This document shows positions 47,601 to 59,200 of a stretch of 60,000 bases of DNA, one piece after another. This DNA is from Polytrichum commune (Eukaryota > Streptophyta > Polytrichopsida > Polytrichales > Polytrichaceae): assembly GCA_950295325.1 (NCBI GenBank), contig OX485806.1, positions 30,134,001-30,194,000 of the forward strand, in the 5' to 3' direction. Numbering within the stretch: the stretch's first letter is position 1; the number at the start of each line of letters is the position of its first letter. A model generated the notes under the pieces. It was not told the DNA's origin. It was given only the letters and a program-made list of their open reading frames with translations, and made no database searches. The position numbers and the translations under genes are program-made.

Positions 47601-47829
47601 TCCCTTCCAAGAGTTCAGTCCAAGTTATGTCAAGTGATATGACTAAATTACAAATGCATACCAGAATATGTTGAGCAAATGATGTATGATCCCTCCCCTT
47701 CACCAAGAGGGAATCAACCCCCTCAAAAAAAATGAGGAGAACATATTGTATCTTATAAATTATGTGGATTTGTTGGGCACTAATCTTAATCCAATACTTA
47801 ATTTAAGTCATGAATGGAAATGACTAAAT
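44698..47829. other. 3' flank of NRPD2/E2 and intergenic DNA
   Basis: The first several hundred bases probably include the 3' untranslated region. No further conserved exon is visible. Aside from the telomere-type repeat at 45103, I see short frames only. A hinge-like run CCCCAACATTCCCACTTCTC at about 46738 is sometimes seen near retrotransposon ends, but I found no LTR pair. Confidence 0.4.
45103..45130 (+). repeat. Interstitial telomeric repeat, (CCCTAAA)4
   Basis: Four perfect units of the Arabidopsis-type plant telomere heptamer, followed by CTGTAACTGTAACTG. Short telo-box tracts like this are frequent in plant gene promoters and at break-repair sites. Confidence 0.95.
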
Positions 47830-47960
47830 TTGAGAATGGACACTAGAAAGACACATGTGCCGAAGAGATTGGAATATGTGCTAAAATTATCCTAATAAAA
47901 ATAGGCTCAATAATCAACATATTTGGAAACATGGGGGGGAAGGGAACTATCATCTCAAGA
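47830..47960 (+). repeat. Foldback-family arm fragment
   Basis: Resembles the left arm at 32441: GAATGGACACTAGAAA, ACATGTG, GATTGGA, then GGCTCAATAATCAACATA and a GGGAACTATCATCTCAAGAA segment. Diverged and one-armed. Confidence 0.5.
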
Positions 47961-48284
47961 ATTGAAATGCAAGTGACCGGCATTTAATGTTGAGTTGGTT
48001 TTGATACGTACCTTTAAGGGTTTAATACCTCCTCCACCCCAACTTAGGATTCAGCTATTGCTTCCTTTAATACATGACTGCTTCCTTAAAACACAACATT
48101 GGGCACCAATCGTTGTTGTTGCCGCTCTTGTCTCCATCTTGCCCTCAATTGCAAATCCTTCCCCACTTTGCCACTCCTAGGCTCCAATACAATGATGCCA
48201 AATCTCCTAGGTGCTAAACCATTGCCAACGAGCCCTTGCAGCAGTAGCTAGGAGAACCACAAAATCCTCAAGCCTCATTCACTA

Positions 48285-48700
48285 GGGGCGTCAACTCTTC
48301 ATTGGAAACCTAAATGACATGCGTGGGTGAGGCTATGAAATAAAACTCCTTATACACAATTGCCACTTTCCAATGAGAAAGTCATTATACACTTTCTCCT
48401 ACATAGGATGTCACTCATAATAATTAGACCTTGAAAACACACGTTACTTGAATGAAAAATGAAAATTGGATGAAACTAGTACATCTATTGTCAATTTTAC
48501 CTCTAAACCTTAAGGCCCCCACTTATAAATCCACCTTCACTTCAAAATTCTTAATAGCCTTGAGAAATGTATACACTAGAAAGAGGAAAAAGACCTCTCC
48601 TTTATGTTCGTTAAGTACGCGGATTTCTCAAATAACACCCCTTTCTACACTGACATTAGTTCATACACGGTATGAAGAGTCCACCCCCTATGGCCTCATT
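48285..48700 (+). repeat. Dispersed repeat, copy B
   Basis: The shorter counterpart of copy A (31690-32440), in the same orientation about 16.5 kb away. It lacks two internal segments of copy A. The best conserved end is its 3' end, CTCAAATAACACCCCTTTCT to GAAGAGTCCACCCCCT. Confidence 0.75.
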
Positions 48701-48879
48701 GCTTGAGGTTTGCCCACAAATTCAAATGCAAGGTGCCACAAAACTCATCATGGTCATGAGAAGGGAAGGTGAATCATTATATTTGCGAAGGGGAGGCAAA
48801 AGGGGAATGGAGGGAGGCAAATGAAAGGTGCGAAGGGAGACAACTTTAGGCAATGAAATTTGTTAATGTAGGAACTAAA

Positions 48880-49433
48880 GGGTTGTTGACACCATGGACC
48901 ATGAAGTTGTCCCGAGGCCCTGTAAAATGTGATTGGCAGTTGAACTCATCCTGGGATCACTTCAGTTTTACACCATGGAAAAAAATGTCAAAGTGACCAT
49001 GAAGTTCAAGATCCCCAAAAGACATATTGCCTATATTATCCACTGACATGGTCCAACGGATTTTGCGGTGGGAGAGGCAAAAGAGGTGCTCTAGTAGAAA
49101 AAAGCCCAATGACAAAGAAATGTTGTTATCATGATTTTTAATGATTTTTTTTGGGGAAGAGAAGATGAAGACAAGAGAAGACAATAGAATGGTCAAACTT
49201 GATTTATTTTTTTCAAAACTGTCCTTTTTAGACATATATAAATAAAAAAATCAGCATAGTCACTTTTTGGTGCATGGTTGTTCCTCTTTATCCACATTTG
49301 GTTTTACACCTAGTGAGGGGCCCAAAAACTTTGTAAATCGATTTTTCTTAAGAAACTGGACCATGGAAGTCGGACCATGGAAAAAGACCATCTTCCATGG
49401 TCCGACTTCATGGTCCATGGTGTAAAGCGGCCC
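48880..49433. mobile_element. Harbinger-like MITE
   Basis: About 554 bp with inverted ends. The complement of the right end reads GGGCCGCTTTACACCATGGA, and the left reads GGGTTGTTGACACCATGGAC, both continuing CCATGAAGT. TAA/TCA-like trinucleotides flank it (TAA just before the left end, TCA after the right), so the target duplication is imperfect. The right third also holds a palindrome around 49373-49405 (ACCATGGAA...TTCCATGGT). No coding capacity. Confidence 0.65.
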
Positions 49434-50742
49434 TCAATGGTGTTGGTGGTGTTTGTGAGAAACTTGGATGAGCTAATGAACCCCTCATTGTTGGCTTTCA
49501 AGTGTCAGATGTTGGTGCCAACTCAAGTGGCGTCTATTGCATGTTCAGGCGACAATATAATAGCCCATTCCACCTGCAATCATAGAGTCGCTAAATGGTG
49601 CCAGAAGGTTAATTAATGGGACACTTGGGCTACTACTGCCCGTGTGTGACACCATGTTTTATCAGCTTGCCTTCTTCACATCTCTCTACATCATTTCGCA
49701 ACTAGGCTTCATATATAGGGCCTCTAAACACATGGCTGATCATGATCATCACGCTTGCTCACCATTTGTCCCATATTAATATAAGCCCATTCTCGTAATT
49801 CTACTACAATTGGAGTAACTATTAAAGTCCACCGCCACGCCCATATTGAGTCACTTGTCATTTCTGCAGTCGGTATTAATGCTATGTAACTTGTATGCTT
49901 CGAAAATAACATACACACCGTACACTCTAAACTCCGTACTATCAACCTCCTCAACGTCACTCCTCTTAGATCCCGAAACCCTAGGGAATGGATGTTCTTA
50001 GTTTGAACTTTACTCCTAACTGTCACATTTCCCTCCCATATGTCATGGGTTTCTTCATTAAAATATACCACCATGCTTGTATTACCATTGTCATTAGTGT
50101 CCTTATTGCAATGTTGACTTTGTACATGTTATTATGTAATGCCACATGTTATACTATACTATTTTATTTTTTTAATCATGCCTACTTGTTAAGACTACAC
50201 AACTTCTGAAAATCACGTGCACTTTGGTGACCGCAAGCGTGACATTACGGAGTTTAGAGTGTTAATATGTATGATGGGGGAGCTTCACAGGCAGCTGATT
50301 GAGGCCATCATCACCTTGATTTCTTGCCATTTGTCCCATCTTAATTAAGCAAGGCGCCCAACATTCATTGTAGAAGTTTGTAAAGGTCACCCCCACGCCC
50401 ATATTCATAAATTAAGTTACTTGTCATTTCTGCATTTGACATTGATGAAAGTTATGTAACTTAATTTGAAATACTATATGAGACTTATGTGGAAGATTTC
50501 TGGAAGAGCTTAATCACAGCTGGCTGATTGGGGCCATCATCACACTAGTCTTAAGCGTTTGTCTCTTATAAGGCCGATCGCCCTACAAGTCACCGCTACT
50601 TATATACACGAGTGAAGTGGAGTGGCTTTTAAAGTTCACCACATCGCCCATAATTAAGTTACTTGTCATCTCTGCAGTCAATATACCAATATGTTGACTT
50701 GCCAAATACGGAGAAAATATTATATGTAAGTTTAACTTCTAA

Positions 50743-51127
50743 GGGCCGGTTCACACTATGCCCAAGTCGAGAGGAGAAGCGTCACTTTTCTGGACCAAAC
50801 TATGTCGAGAGGAGAAGCCTTTGGGCTGAAAAAAGTATATTAAATTAATCCATTGTCAGATTTTGAATATTTTAATGAAAAAAAAGTTCGGCCTCTCGAC
50901 GGAAGTTTGGGTTGAGCATTTTGCTCGACCCAAACTTTGCTCGAGAGGCCGAACTCTTGGCGCCATAACTTCCTGAAAGTGCTGCCACCTAGGCTCTTTT
51001 GGAGGCGACGTCCTTTGGACTTCGGCCTTTAGTGTGAAGGCCGAGAGGACGGACTTTGGGCAATTCTGCATTTTCATTGGTCCAAATGCTTCTCCTCTCG
51101 AAGTTTGGCCATGGTGTGAACTGTCCC
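50743..51127. mobile_element. PIF/Harbinger (Tourist-like) MITE
   Basis: A 385-bp element with ends GGGCCGGTTCACACTATG (left) and GGGACAGTTCACACCATGG (complement of right). Both are followed inward by CGAGAGGAGAAGC at similar distance. It is bounded by the duplication TAA at 50740-50742 and 51128-51130. The interior contains a further palindrome around CGAGAGGCCGAAC (about 50890-50955). It has inserted in the repeat array, between the third and fourth units. Confidence 0.8.
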
Positions 51128-52261
51128 TAAGGAATAGAAAAACCATTAGCGAGAGGAGAGGCCATGGCTCGTCATTGGAGTTGTCATAACCGATTAGCTC
51201 ATGAACATGATTTTGGGAGTCATGGATGATATCACGTCTCCATCGCGTTTTCGTGAATGCAAAATTGTGATGAGTTCTGACAATCCATTCTACTCTTGGA
51301 TGTGTGATACGGTTTTGGAAACAATGGTTGATCAAGACCATTCTCGTCTTCATTTCTCAGCATTTATTCCATGTTAGAAGACTGATAGGCATATAAGTTA
51401 CCACAAGTGGAGTAACTTTCATAGTTCATTAGAGTGCCCATTGGTTACTTGTTATTTATGCAGTCAATATTATATGTACTTGCATATTAAAGTAGGTGGG
51501 TCTTATGTGGCCACTCTTCTTAATTCAATACCTATTATTTTGTTGGTATATGGCAAGGCTTGTAGTTAAAGAACATGCGTTCTCGATATTTAATCACTTA
51601 AAGAGAAAGAGAATATGCAATTTTCTCTCTTGTTACTTTTGAACCCTAACTCCGATTATGGAATACTTTGAAATGATAGTCATCATAGTTGACAATTTCT
51701 AACCAAATGAAACAATTCCCAATCTAATCCGAAGGTGAGAATTATTTGTGGAGTTCCAATTGCCCACAATAGGGCCACATACCTTAATTACTAATTAGAA
51801 AATGTTACATGTAACTTGTATGGATCGCATAGTATTGTTGAGTTCCTTTTGAGGTTGCCCATAGATGGGAAAATAAAAACCACCATAACATTGCTAAGCT
51901 CCACTTGCCACTTACCCTAGGCAAGAGAATAATTTGACCAAGTGCCAGGAAGAAACATGTTGTTATTTTCAAAACAACAACGGCTTTGGTCTTCGTGTTG
52001 TGGCAACATTATAGAAAAACGCATAAGGAAGCATGAGACTAAATAATCCTATGATTGCAACAACAATAATGGACCACTTCCTTACACATTTAAATTGACT
52101 CTTACCCTACATGAATTTATGCTTACCCTAAATTTACTAGCTTGTTTATCCTACCCCCTTTAGACAAAAGAGTTAGTACACCCGGGTCTTTACCAATGTT
52201 GAATTGGTATCGTCTTTTCTTTTCTTTTCTTTTAACTACTAGTCGGATTTCTAAAATAAAG

Positions 52262-52850
52262 ATGTCATTTTTTTGATACCATTTTGGTATGAATATTTAA
52301 AGATGTTTTTTTGGTTTCAATACCATTCATGTCTATATACCATGCAATTGCCTTCATCCATGGTAGGCATAATCATCCTAATATCAACATGGATTAGAAT
52401 GGCCTTGACCCAAACAACAACTCAGGTATACAAAGATTCTCTCGTCTTGACATACCCACCAAAAACATCTATATATGATCCGAATTACAATTCCGACACC
52501 ATTATTGATGTCACTTGTTGACACCATGCATTCACTTATATACCACACCAAACATTGGTTAGAACCAATCTTGGACCGGTAAACCTACAGGTGAGTGTAC
52601 AGTATCAATCATCAACATCAAACACAATATCAAAGAACCTACACGTGGGTACGAAACTTGTAATACTAGACAAATATTGATCTTCAATGGGTATGTCAAT
52701 ACAAGAAGATCTTCTATACCCGAATTATCTATCCAAATTGATACTAGAACAATTATACCAAGGCATGGAAAAAAAAAAGTGCATGGTATATAGATCTAAA
52801 TGATGCCGTAACAAAAATACAGTCAGCTCCATATACCCTAATTGGATCAA
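52262..52850. repeat. Degenerate inverted repeat
   Basis: TATATACCATGCA at about 52335 recurs inverted as TGCATGGTATATAG at about 52780, and CTTGACATACCCA at about 52447 inverted near 52692. Matches are patchy, so this may be an old foldback element or coincidence in AT-rich DNA. Confidence 0.3.
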
Positions 52851-53150
52851 AATTTGTGAAGATCTCATTATGAACGCCCGAATTGTATAAAAACGGACGA
52901 AGTTCTAACAGGTCGAGCTTCAGAGCAAGCTGATTGACTTCATCATCACCCTTGTTTCAGCATGTGTGTATATATATGTATACATGTATGTATATATATT
53001 TGTCCCATATGATAAAAGGCCGACATATATATTTGTCGTAGACCTTACATGCTTATTACCACAACATCTGGAGCGTCTTTCGAATTATTACTTCACCACA
53101 TCTCCCGGATTGTCATTTGTGGCGGCAGTCAATGGTTTGCGGGCAGGACT

Positions 53151-54374
53151 CACGCGACTTGGGGTTTAATTACAGCTGCCCGACTCGCTCCGGGCGGCCA
53201 CCGTAAGGTTGATTAACTGATAGCCGTTTTTTCCTTTTTTTCCTTTTTTTTCCCTTTTTTTTTGTCACACGTTACTAAATGCCAATGCTGAAAAACAATA
53301 TAGTATTCATGTAATGTAGTCAAGCCCTGGAAATCGGGGTAAGGTAAGGGATATGGGAGGCTGGATTGATCGATCTGTCTGCACGTCCTGATGATCATCA
53401 GCTTCAATTCAAGTGACGTTTGTGGCGAAGATCTCTGCACTGACACCCGAATCCAGGATTTGCCTGCCATAAACTCGTTTCCATGCACTTCTCGCCCGAA
53501 CTTTGATCACAAAAATTAAACAAAACGCCACAGCTGTGCTTGCACCTGATCATCATAGGGTGGGTTATGGCAGGGCTTTGAAGATCCGCAGTTTGACGCG
53601 ACGGTATCTTATTATATATGTGGACCTTCGGGGATCACTCCTCTTCATTGAGGTCACCTTTATTTGAGTGGTATATATGTAGAAGGCATGGTGGGTGTGT
53701 GTTAAGTATGCGGAACGTTTTTGCGGAAATCTACTACTTGCACTAACCTTGGTTGAGTCCTAGAGGTTTAGGGTTTAGGGTTAGCTAAATTTGAGGTAAC
53801 AATGAAATCGACAATCAAGGATTGCATGATTTAGTACCAATTTTTCAAATGAAGGGGTTTTCAAAACTTTATGTGGTTACGTAGGAGTTTTAAATTTGAT
53901 GACAAAGTACTATTATTCGTGATATATCTTCCATGGGGTGGTGGACCTGGTAGTTGCTTAATGTGGTTCATACTCTGCCTAATCTGCCCAATCACCCATC
54001 CGAGACCATGCTCAAGTGCTCGCTTTAAAAGTCTCAAGATACACTTTACTTAGTCCGTTAGGATGAGGGGCCAACTCGTATACAAGCCTACGCTAGGGTC
54101 TCGCCAAGGCTCCATGTTCTCACTAGCCGAACCATTGGCCACCTTAGGTGGTCACTGGGCCGTTGTTTTTCTTACTCGGACCTTGGTTACTAGTTACAAA
54201 TGAATTGGTAATTGGCACTTTGAATAGCTTAGATGGCTCAAAGAGCTCAGGATGTAGGTTCTTGGTTGTGCTATCAAAGGATGCAGCTTAACTTCGAATG
54301 TGGTCCATGTTGGATGTATAAATGTTTCTTTTTTCTTTTTTCTTTTCTTTTTGGGCAAGTGGTGATAAGTTGTG

Positions 54375-54415
<41 letters not shown>

Positions 54416-55411
54416 AATTGACTCTTAAGGATCACTTACAAGGAAAAAATAGGGGATACTATGTGTTGTAATTGCCAAATGTTTCGGGAGGATTTGTTAA
54501 GTTTGTGTTGGATAGTGGATTGGATGAAGGTGCTTATTTTGAGAAGATTTGCAATAGTGGTAAGAGGTGGCATCATAAGTTGGAGTGTGAGGTAAGTAAG
54601 TAAGTAAAATGATTGATGAGGGGAGGGAGAGGAATGCATGTGACCTTGTGTGGTATATGTGATTTGGTATGGGGAGAGATATCCAAGAGATTTTTTTGAT
54701 TATTTCTTGGTGATTCCATGTTGCAAGATTACTTAGCATTATGATGAGCCATATGTATGTGGTATGTACAATTTGTTGTGTGTGTGTGTGTGGGGGGGGG
54801 GGGGGGAGGTTGAAGGTGTGTGTGAAGCACGCTTTATTCAAAAGAAGAGTGAGAAAACAAACAAGCACACATGAGAAAATATGTATATCTATACTAAGTA
54901 GTATAGCACATTGCGGTGTAGACTTGGTTGTGCTATTTATTATGTGGGTTGTAGCTTTGATGTGGGAGTTGTGGAGAGTTGTGTTGAGGCGGTTTGTGGT
55001 GGCCTAGTGGAGCTTGAAGTTGAAGAGGTTGCCTCTCGTGTGTGTGTTGATCAAGGAGGTGCTAGGTTCTTGATGATTGTTGGTAGAAAGACATTGGTAT
55101 AGTGGTGGGAGGGAGGTAGCACGGGTTTGGGTGATGACTTGCATTCGTTGTTGAGACAATTGAAACTCCACGGCCATGTTGTTGATGATCTCTTGAATGT
55201 TGGTGAAGTGGTGTGTAAGGGTATGGGTTGTTGTGTTAATCATCATGTTGGTGTTGCGGTTGATGGTTGTAGTTAGGTGTGCAAACTTTCCCTATATCTT
55301 CTCTTCCCATGCTAGCATTTATTTGGTGAAGTGTGAATTGGTGAGGGCGGGGTTAGTGTTTGTATTACCCATGGCTTCAATTTGTTGGACTATGACTTCT
55401 CTCACCGGGGT
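53151..55411. other. Intergenic, low-complexity rich
   Basis: No gene recognised. It holds two telomere-type heptamers (TTTAGGG x2, 53767-53780), a pyrimidine tract (54326-54352), a run of 37 T (54377-54413), and a GT microsatellite running into about 15 G (54773-54806). Confidence 0.5.
54377..54413 (+). repeat. Poly(T) run of 37
   Basis: Uninterrupted T tract. It could be the tail of a retroposed sequence on the minus strand, but I found no matching target duplication. Its length should be treated as uncertain. Confidence 0.9.
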
Positions 55412-56243
55412 TTACGCTAGCCAAATAGCGGTTTGGTTAGGGTTTGCTCCATCGATGCCACCCTTGTGTGGAATAAAGTCTACATGCCTACCAAGTATAT
55501 CGAGGGATTTATGGATCCACTTGGTGTATACGGCAATGTTTAGACATCGTACATGGCACCAACCCGCTTGTTTATCATCCGCGTGGTTGCTGAAATGGAA
55601 ACCCACTATGTTGCCATCTCCCAAAAACTTCTTAAGCGCTATTATAACAATGGTTTGGGACTCCTTTGTGGGAGGTTATTGGCCATTAATGTGGTGCAAA
55701 TCCAAAGTTCCAAAGGTGTCGTAACCTCCTTGTCCCTTGCGATGCTCACTCATAATTTCTTATGATGATATGTGAGTCCGTACTACAAGGCCGCATCCCA
55801 TATCTTTTTAGAGATGTGTGAGAAAAACTAAATCCTTTTTGCCATCAGGTTTGGTAAGGGTCGTGAATTTATATTAATTCTCCTCATAGTAACTCCCTCT
55901 CACCAAAGTCCAAAAAATACTATGTGCATGGTTATCCTTAAGAGATTCTCATTTAAGATGAAAATGTATATTCCTAGCTTATATGACCAATTCATATTAT
56001 TTCCTTTCCTTTGCCAACCACATTTTCTCCCACTTACAGCTTTAGTACAAATGCTCTAGTTCCTTTGAGAATGATTAATTCACCCACATGTGGTCTTTTG
56101 AAATGCATCTCAATAAAACCCGTCCAATTTCTGGTGACGGCGTTCGTTTCCACATTAATGAGGTTGGAGTAGTAATGCCAAGAGGGATCTCCATCATGCA
56201 AAGTTGAGTTGGGCAAGTGCTCCTCGCTTGAAGCCGATGTCAA
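55412..56243 (-). pseudogene. Degenerate coding relic, possibly retroelement-derived
   Basis: Read on the minus strand, segments such as RNWTGFIEMHFKRPHVGELI (about 56110-56170) and DGNIVGFHFSNHADDKQAGW followed by HVRCLNIAVYTKWIHKSLDI (about 55455-55620) have protein-like composition with few low-complexity residues. They are separated by stops and frame changes. I recognise no domain. The last segment ends GRHVDFIPHKGGIDGANPNQ, then a stop. It could be the gag-like region of an old retrotransposon; no reverse transcriptase or integrase motif is visible nearby. Confidence 0.3.
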
Positions 56244-59200
56244 AGCGAATTGCGACTTTTAAACCTTTAGAAAGTCCCATCTCCTGGCATGTATTTCCTT
56301 GGTAAGGATTTGATAAAATGCAGATATTGACATGATATCGCATCCAACCTTTTGTTTGGGTAGCACATTTGAGAGACTATTGGAAAGTCGTGTCAAAAGG
56401 TGCAAAATTCTTCTACTTCATTCAATGGAGTGCCTATACATTCAAACTCGTAGTTGGTGCATTTCTCCTTCAATGGCATTTTTTTTTTTTTTTTTTTTCT
56501 TTTTCTTTTTCTAGAGCTATGACTTCATGGATTAGAAAGCCAAGCCCAATTTGGCCTACAATTTCAATGTCATGAACTCCATCCTTGTGCCTTATACCTT
56601 GCTCTTTATTGTCCAATTTTTTTCTTCACACTTTAGTTACTAATTGAGCCCTCCCTCCTAAGGCTTTTGTATGGAATGATGGGTGGTGTGTGTTCCACTA
56701 GATTAGTGGTCTATTGAGCAACTTTAAATAGTTATTGAATTGCTATGGGGCTACATTGAGAGAGGGAGTAGTGTAGTGATTTTCTCCTTTGAGCTGGACA
56801 AACATTCTCTAGCTTCATATCACCAGAACAGTGTGGGTGACAAATGTAAGTAGTAAATAGAGCCTTCCTAGAGGATACTAATGGCTTGGATATCCATGCT
56901 CCAATGGTAGGTTAATAATAGATGTTTTTCATGAAGAGCATCTCGTTTGTTGCGCCTTTCATCCAGTAACGTTCCTTGGTTGGTTTTGTCTTCATGGTAT
57001 GAAGAAATAAATTGATTCCTTTATCAATTAATCTAGTCATGGTGGTTAATAAGAGTTAGATAGCAAGTGATTTGGTTGGTTGGAAGAATTTCAACTTAAA
57101 AATTAGCTTAGTAAATAAAATCCTAAAATAATGATTGTAAAAACTCAACATTATTTTAAGGATTGACTAAGATAAAGTTAAAAAATAAGTAGTTGATAAG
57201 AATAAGACTTTAGAATATTATGAGGATCCGAGATGACTACGCGCCAAAATGATCAAACAAGTGGAACGAACGACGTTGATTATTAAAAATGCCTCTTAAC
57301 TTAGTCAATTTACCCCAACAATGTAGGATCTATTTAGAGAAGTATTTTTTAACATTATTAAATCACACAATTAATAAAATATTTTGATGAAAATTTGACG
57401 GTGGCCAAGTCTTTGGAATAAGGATCCAAGACAAGTGAGATGTGGTAAAGCAGAAGTCAACGAAAACATTTCTCCCCCCCCCCCCCCCAAATTGCTTGAG
57501 GCAACCATATTCAAAGAGCGTCCAAGTTTCATTCTATCATATTTTATTATTCGATTTCGACTATTTTTTTGGTCACAAACCTTTAGAGGTTGGAACTTCT
57601 TCATTCTTAGCTTCTATTTTGTTCAACTCCAACCGCCTTCAAACTCGATCAACCCTACTATTGGTAGAATAATTCATTATTTATTTTATTAGGTAGTTTT
57701 GAATTATAATATTTTAAAAGAAGGGGTGAGGTTGTTATGTTTATTTAATGAAAATGTTTTTTTATATTCTCTTATAATATTTTTTGTTAAGTTTGTATTC
57801 CAATATTTTTCCTTATCGTGGTAGATAATAATTAGTTTCTATTTTTTATTTTTTTAATGATATTGAGCCTGAAAATATGGTTGACTTCAAAACCTCACTA
57901 TAGCTTGCTTTTAAGTCTAATCCTAACATGTCTCATGTCTATAGACATATATTAAATAATTATTGGCAACAAATGTAGTCATATAAAAATCCAAAACTTT
58001 GTCTAAAAATTATGAACATTTTCGTGAGACAACCTCTGTTTTAATACTACTAGCTTAATAAAAAAAATTAAGTTACCGGAAGTGAAACATTGTTTTAATC
58101 CATGTTTGAATATATTGGTATGAGGAGAGAAGTTTACTAGGAACACACAAAAAAACTTCCCTTAGAAGATACCTTAGAGGAATGTAGGTCTTCATACTCG
58201 AGTCCAAGGTTATAGCTCTTGAGAATGTTTTGAAATGTGATCTTCTATGGTGTGACGTCCACATTTAAATTCTTATATAAAATCACGATATATTCTTATT
58301 TTGCAGGTATTTCAAAGAGTTTTTCACTGTGTATTTCGAGAGTTGTGTGAGATGAAGGAAGTAGCCTTATTTCCCATCTATTCTCTCCATTGGATAGGAT
58401 TTTTGGACAACATGAGGGCAGACATGGCGGGTGTTAAAAAACTTCTATAAGAATTATTTTCAGGTGTGTTGCAAACTCATTCATATTATGATAATCAACC
58501 TGGACACTCCACGCTCTTATTCAATGGCTCTAGCTTCCATGGTTGGAAAGCCATATTATAAGTAATCGGATTTCGTCGGTTTGAAGTAGTTGATCTTATA
58601 TTTCGTCTTAGTAGAAGACGAGGTTGGATTAAGTTGATTCTTTGAGCTATTGTATTGAGCTTTGAAGCTAAGATTGTGAGTTTAGCAATTTGTTGGCGAG
58701 TCTGGTGTATAGATTGGTGACTAAGTGTCAGATGTATGTGAGAGGTCCAAATTGCGTATCGTTCCATTCTTATCATGGTGTCTGTTCATGTTGGTACAAT
58801 GTGAATGTTTGTGCTACGGTGGTGGATGTGAGTGAACGCAATACTGTCTACCTTCATTGCTTGTTAATGGTGTTTCGCAGTCAGTATCATATATCTACAT
58901 TTAAATAGGATACCCTCCTATGAATTTGGTGATATTTTTAAGCAAGGTGGTTAGAAATGTAGTTTGGACTATATTATTGGTATGAATTTGAGGAACTTCT
59001 GTAAGTTTTGTTGCTTTTGTGTTGATTTTTTGATTTTTTGATCGTAAAGATATGAATTGAAGAAATTGGGCAGTGCTTCCGCATTGTATTTAGATTTTTG
59101 AAGAAATTCAAGTAGTATATGGTAAGGAAGCCAACAAAATCAAGATTATCTAATCAGATTGAGAGGTGTAAACACCGTGATATCAATATATCAATATAAT

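Larger units (their letters stand above)
49733..53150 (+). repeat. Array of five diverged direct-repeat units
   Basis: Units begin near 49733, 50291, 50519, 51325 and 52925. Blocks recur in fixed order: GCTGATTG...CATCATCAC, then CATTTGTCCCAT, an AAGGC(C/G) block, GTGGAGTAACTTT(T)AAAGTTCACC, CGCCCATA, and AAGTTACTTGTCATTTCTGCAGTC.ATAT. Units are of unequal length; the third and fourth are separated partly by the MITE at 50743. No reading frame is shared. I cannot name the family. Confidence 0.7.

Noticed and set aside
49733-53150. CRISPR-like array
   Set aside because: Units are long, diverged and unequal in length in a plant nuclear genome; not CRISPR.
52966-53169. Frame starting in a TATG-repeat (Tyr/Val-rich)
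   Set aside because: Its N-terminal half is a translated simple repeat and the rest belongs to the fifth unit of the repeat array.
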